Source: Phialophora verrucosa (lineage: Eukaryota > Ascomycota > Eurotiomycetes > Chaetothyriales > Herpotrichiellaceae). From it: a stretch of DNA of 64,000 nt. A program made the translations under genes and the position numbers. Positions 59,858-64,000 of this stretch are shown here, piece by piece. Within the stretch, counting starts at the first letter, position 1. Each line of letters starts with the position of its first letter. The stretch lies in assembly GCA_002099365.1 (NCBI GenBank), contig MSED01000009.1:124001-188000 (forward strand), read 5' to 3'. The notes under the pieces are model-generated. The model did no database searches and had not been told where the DNA came from. It saw nothing but the letters and a program-made list of their open reading frames with translations.

Positions 59858-62638
59858 ATGACGAACTTACACGCCCATCCTATCCCTCCTGCGATTCCCC
59901 ATGATCTCTTTACGCAGGAAGTTCCTCCCTCACCCACCTTGACAAATCCCGACATGATCCTACCATATCAGCGACATCTCGAAGCCAGTCCAACTCCGCG
60001 TGCTTCGTCGCCGACTCTACATTCCTCTCCGCCTCCGCTACGGCCAGACTCAGCTGTCTCACTGGGCTCATCCCCACCAGAGCTTGAGCCTGCGATCGAG
60101 CTGGGCATTGCGACGACCGTGAGACTGCCAACTCGCGTTGTCCCTCCTATCAACACCAACTACTATGGCTATGGCTATGAACACGGAGCGCCCTTGAGCG
60201 ATATCGGCGAGGAAGAAACCCCAAGATCGAGGAAGAGCCGAAGGACGGACACTCCGACTGCATCAGATCCCCCCTCACCGACTCCTGTTGGGCCTTCGAT
60301 GCGCGCGGCGCGAAGGTTGAGCAATCGTTCCTCTTCGAGCAATGGCTCTGACTTGGGCAACTGGGAGGACTTCGATACTTCTAAGATTATGAATGAAAGG
60401 CTGGCTGCGGATGTAGCCAAAGTCCCAGATGAAGAAGTCGACGATGTTGAAAGCAAGAGAAATAGTGTGGTTGCGACAAATGGGGAAGACGAAATGGCTC
60501 TGCTCAACGAACGAGCAGAGCGGATTCTCGAGCACGCAAGGAAAAGACTGACCCATATGGAGGACAACCTTAGCAAAGCCCGTCACAGCATCCTCTTGTC
60601 TTCGAGGTCTTCGCCAAACATGAACGAGCTACACCAGCCCGCCGGCGGGCTGTATCGTTCAATCTCTCTGGCGGGGGCGAGCCAGCGAAAGGCGAGACCA
60701 CTCCATCTCGTCAACAGAACAAATTCGGTCGTACACGCTAGAGGCGGTAGCGACACAACAACAGGCAACTCTGGGTTGAAGCGCCTCTCCATGATCCAGG
60801 AGGTTAGGTCTGCGAGCGCTCTTGAATATGGTCGCAGACAAGAATCTCCACAACAACTGCACTCCCCACCGTCTACACTGGCTGGTGGTTTTTCGCCAGC
60901 CAGCATCCGCAGCTTCAATTCACCTTTGCAAATGCTCAAAGAGGAAGAAAGTGCCCCTAGCACGACCAAGACTTCTCCAGAGTCCTGTACTCCACGGGGC
61001 CTCGGCATTAATACTTTAGCAGCTGCGTCGAAAGAAAATGTTTCGGTCATTACGAGCAGTCCTACGACGGCTTTGGCGCGCTCGTCGTCGGTGTTGTCGA
61101 ACCGCTCGACCAAGGAAATTCGCGAGCAAATGTCCACTCTGCAGGCCAAAATTTCCGATTTGAAGGATAGGGCACAAGCTGACAGCATGAGGCGAAAAAG
61201 CATGCAGAGCATCAGAACACCCAGTCCGTTTACGAGTGCTCAGGCACCAGAGCAATGGTATACGAGTTCCCCCGAATACAAAGAGGCTGGCAGTCCTATC
61301 AACACTAACGCCGGTATGGGTTGGAGCCCTTCCCGATCGAGAAAGCCATTGGACATTCATGTTACACCAATTACACCCCAAGCGCAAACTTATCTCAACG
61401 TCGATCTTTCAGCAACGAAAGACTCTAGCTACTTGAGTGAAGCACGGACCGACAAAAACACCCCTAGTCTCCACAAGTCGGTGCACGTGCAATCCGAGCC
61501 GCTCGAGAAGCCGACTTCGATCATTCAAGAGTCTGTGTACGAAGATGCGGCGCAGGAGTTTGACGATGACGAACCCATCGCTGCGTCAGAAGAAGAGCAG
61601 GTCTACCTCAATGAGGTTCTGGAAGAGAGCCTCCAGGATCTCGAGCCTGATGTCCCTGACATTCCTGAACACTTGCTAGCAGCAGAGGGCGGGGCTGAGC
61701 GTCACGAAGACAGACTAGACGCGTTTGACTACGAGAACATGTTCCTTCACAGCGCTCTAGGAAACTATGCGGGTGCCGGTACCAGAAGTGAAACTCCAAG
61801 CGACAGCGATTGTAGTAGCGTGGCGACAACCCGGATAAACCAAAATACGCCAACTGTGGACGAAGAGGAAGGAGAGACACCTTTAGATGGAGAATCTGGC
61901 ACTGACGAAGAAGCGGCATCAACACCGATCCAAGAGACATTCCCAAGACTAGGAAACCCTATCGACGGTGTCGTTTCTGACCCACTTCGGAAGCCGTGGA
62001 CAAAGGCGGCACGTAGCAATAGCATTGATTCTCTGTCAACAGTCGCCACCTTCGCAACAGCTACAGAAGGGGCAGGTACTGAGGCCGAGGCCGAGGATGA
62101 GGACGAAATGCCCTCTGAAATCCTGGGCTGGGGTAATGGAACCGGGTTACCTCAGCCGCCAATGAGCCCGAAAGGCGAAGCCACCTCTTCTGTATGGCCA
62201 ACACCACCCTTGAGCGGACGCGGTCGGCAAACTCAGGTTAGATCCCCGCGCAGCGTTCAGACGCAAGGGACAATTGTTTCGAATGGCATACCCACTCCTC
62301 CAGTCCAGTCGCCGACCTCGACCATCACTACGCCAAAAGCGTCCAGCCAAGCTAATGCGCAAAGCGAGGTGGCTGTCGACCACCCAGCTAATACCGAGAT
62401 CCTGATGGAGAGTCTGATCAAGCTAGCGGATCCAGAGTTCAAGGTGGGCATTGGACCAGGGTCGGTGACATTCTCCGATGTCGATAAGGATCTTGTTCTC
62501 GATCTACTGCGGGCGGTGGGAGGGGTGTGTAATGAGATCCTCAAGTCGGAAAAGAAGCAGGAAATTCGAGCCGCAAAAGTGCTGAGGAGGCGACTGGACG
62601 AATCACGGAAGCTTCTTGAGGGGCGAGCCGACGATTGA
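59858..62638 (+). CDS. large uncharacterised fungal protein, mostly disordered
   Basis: A single-exon 926-residue protein beginning at an ATG in good context (CCACAATGACG). Residues 1-170 are Pro/Ser rich with NTNYYGYGYEHG. Residues ~205-250 form a charged helix (ALLNERAERILEHARKRLTH). Ser/Thr-rich stretches with many SP/TP sites follow. A coiled coil lies near ~420-445 (STKEIREQMSTLQAKISDLK), then an acidic segment with EEEQVYLNEVLEESLQDL. The C-terminal ~80 residues look ordered and are probably the conserved part (ILMESLIKLADPEFKVGIGP, DKDLVLDLLRAVGGVCNEIL, AAKVLRRRLDESRKLLEG). I know no named domain. The many SP/TP motifs suggest a phosphorylated scaffold, perhaps at the cortex or in polarity; that is a guess. 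Confidence 0.82.
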   Translation: MTNLHAHPIPPAIPHDLFTQEVPPSPTLTNPDMILPYQRHLEASPTPRASSPTLHSSPPPLRPDSAVSLGSSPPELEPAIELGIATTVRLPTRVVPPINTNYYGYGYEHGAPLSDIGEEETPRSRKSRRTDTPTASDPPSPTPVGPSMRAARRLSNRSSSSNGSDLGNWEDFDTSKIMNERLAADVAKVPDEEVDDVESKRNSVVATNGEDEMALLNERAERILEHARKRLTHMEDNLSKARHSILLSSRSSPNMNELHQPAGGLYRSISLAGASQRKARPLHLVNRTNSVVHARGGSDTTTGNSGLKRLSMIQEVRSASALEYGRRQESPQQLHSPPSTLAGGFSPASIRSFNSPLQMLKEEESAPSTTKTSPESCTPRGLGINTLAAASKENVSVITSSPTTALARSSSVLSNRSTKEIREQMSTLQAKISDLKDRAQADSMRRKSMQSIRTPSPFTSAQAPEQWYTSSPEYKEAGSPINTNAGMGWSPSRSRKPLDIHVTPITPQAQTYLNVDLSATKDSSYLSEARTDKNTPSLHKSVHVQSEPLEKPTSIIQESVYEDAAQEFDDDEPIAASEEEQVYLNEVLEESLQDLEPDVPDIPEHLLAAEGGAERHEDRLDAFDYENMFLHSALGNYAGAGTRSETPSDSDCSSVATTRINQNTPTVDEEEGETPLDGESGTDEEAASTPIQETFPRLGNPIDGVVSDPLRKPWTKAARSNSIDSLSTVATFATATEGAGTEAEAEDEDEMPSEILGWGNGTGLPQPPMSPKGEATSSVWPTPPLSGRGRQTQVRSPRSVQTQGTIVSNGIPTPPVQSPTSTITTPKASSQANAQSEVAVDHPANTEILMESLIKLADPEFKVGIGPGSVTFSDVDKDLVLDLLRAVGGVCNEILKSEKKQEIRAAKVLRRRLDESRKLLEGRADD

Positions 62639-64000
62639 CGAAGGTGTCTTGCTGTTGCTTGACAAACTCTGGTCCGACCTATAACTGACCGCGGTGGGAT
62701 CCAGCAGTTTGGCTCTGGCCTGTCATAATCTGGCAATAGTCCACTACTAACCGGGTTTCTTATTCCAAATAATGAGGATAATGTCTGAAAGTTCGGAAGG
62801 GATGTGTCACTTGAGGAGGCGGTCAAATTTGGTTTGGATCATATGCTACTATACCCCAGTAATGTTAAGGACAATCTCAATGCACACTAGTTTATTGCCT
62901 CATGGCGCACACGACATGGCTCGAGTCCACCGCACGTGCTGTTATCATGCCCTCGTTGGTCGGCCGCGATTAGATTTCGGCAACCACAGGCGACTGGGAG
63001 TTGCTCTAGCTGGATCCGATTTGTATGAGATTCCCATTTAGGCGATGATGTGGGTAGCGAGGCGCCTGCGGTCCGAAGAAGACGCGGGATGAACCTCGTC
63101 TTAAAGTTTAGTAAAATGTGACTCCTCACATTTTCAGGGCTTCAGCAAACTCTGATAGAGCTCGATGATGCATGCAGCGTTCGGGGACTCCTTTGACAGT
63201 TGAAACGAGCAGAGCGAAGGGGAACAGCCCCCCTCTTTTCTGATGGCTCAGTCGAAGTCAGTTCACTCCTGGCTCCCTCCCGCTTCACTCTTGGCTCGCG
63301 ACCGCTGTGCATCTCACCTGCTTTGCCCTGATCCTGGCCCTGGCCCTGGCCCTGGCCTGACGACGATCCATCATTTTCGCCTCTGAGATCCCTCGAAGCG
63401 AGATCTCAGGCGTCTCATATGCATATCCACTCACCAAGCGAACGAGCGGGTCGCTACAAACCGCAAGTCAATCTGCCCTTTACCAACTCGGGGACGCTGG
63501 GGGCCAATTTAGCGAATCGAGCAGCGACCTCAACACCTCGTTGGCCGTATTTGTATCCTACGGCCCTCCACAACACCTGAACTGATCGATGGTGGATCCT
63601 TCTCCCCTGCCATGGTGGAGCAAAGCCATCCCCGGGTTGACTGACAGCGTCGCTATCGTATACTCTGCTTCAGCTGACGCCTTGGATATCATCTCCCCGC
63701 CCGAGCCTAGCGCGCAAGAAATGTCCCAATCCAGTCGTGTCGACAGCCGATGCTCATGTTCAATGTATTGATCCCTAAACTTGCTCCTGATCATTGGCTC
63801 GAATGATGGCTCCGCTCTCTACATTGTCTGGACAAGACTTTATGCAAAAGGCCGGAAAGGAGCTGTGGAGCAGAGGCTTTACGATCGCTATATCGTTTCG
63901 TGCAGTGGTCAATTGAGCCAGGGATGTATACTTGGAGGGATACTTATTCTGCCCAGGTTGTCATCCAGGTCGGAGTTTCGTCTCAGTCAAAGCCTTCCTT
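62639..64000. other. right-end stretch without a supportable gene
   Basis: No ATG frame longer than ~90 codons shows recognisable content. A short CCTGGC tandem (about four copies) lies at 63333-63358. The ATG frame at 63589-63771 (60 codons) and the minus frame at 63558-63794 overlap and are unrecognised. The region may be the promoter and leader of a gene beyond the window. Confidence 0.5.
63333..63358 (+). repeat. short CCTGGC tandem repeat
   Basis: About four consecutive copies of the hexamer CCTGGC. Confidence 0.8.

Noticed and set aside
1..64000. tRNA, rRNA, transposon and CRISPR signals.
   Set aside because: A by-eye scan for T-loop motifs, terminal inverted repeats, transposase or reverse-transcriptase frames and spaced direct repeats found none that held up. 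A tRNAscan or RepeatMasker run would be decisive.

Overview
The window is chromosomal DNA of a filamentous ascomycete (Pezizomycotina). The evidence is short introns of about 45-90 bases with GT...AG ends and CTGAC/CTAAC-like branch sites, long gaps between genes on both strands, a full-length septation kinase of the SepH/Cdc7 type, Zn2Cys6 and zinc-cluster-less fungal transcription factors, a CFEM-like cell-wall protein, and a GCN4/CPC1 gene whose leader carries two upstream ORFs. The mix of transporters, P450, epoxide hydrolase, esterase and dehydroshikimate dehydratase would suit a black-yeast-like Eurotiomycete, but that placement is inference. I see no rRNA, tRNA, intact transposon or CRISPR.

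Region 1 (1-19 kb): a transcription-factor-domain protein (1371-2981), a seven-exon anion:cation-symporter-type MFS carrier (3626-5615), a small coiled-coil ORF whose stop codon abuts a long GAGAAG repeat (7626-8157), a DHA2-type MFS exporter with a long tail (8697-11021), an orphan 3-dehydroshikimate dehydratase (12802-13914), a uridine-kinase-fold P-loop kinase (14812-15761), a secreted GPI/CFEM-like protein (16602-17229) and adenylosuccinate synthetase (17707-19083).

Region 2 (20-39 kb) is mostly core cell biology: the GCN4/CPC1 bZIP with its uORF leader (20212-21646), a C2H2 zinc-finger protein (23987-25372), a FAD monooxygenase (26045-27364), a stand-alone alanyl-tRNA editing protein (27933-28763), an unknown 447-residue protein with an 11-base first coding exon (29721-31202), a wax-synthase-like acyltransferase (31896-33232) and the SepH kinase (33942-38357).

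Region 3 (39-59 kb) looks like an accessory catabolic or detoxification island: transcription factor, carboxylesterase, epoxide hydrolase, a second symporter-type MFS carrier, zinc alcohol dehydrogenase, a decayed P450, a Zn2Cys6 regulator, an intact P450 and a GNAT acetyltransferase. No polyketide synthase, NRPS or terpene synthase is present, so uptake and oxidation/hydrolysis of an external compound is the simplest reading.

Region 4 (59-64 kb): a large unknown disordered protein (59858-62638), then sequence with no supportable gene.

In the small-molecule genes the window pairs regulators with enzymes: the bZIP is the family's general amino-acid control activator, and a matching 7-bp site lies upstream of both itself and the neighbouring purine gene. 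The Zn2Cys6 and zinc-cluster-less factors flank the catabolic genes. Exon boundaries were assigned by eye from reading-frame continuity and splice consensus, so they are predictions.
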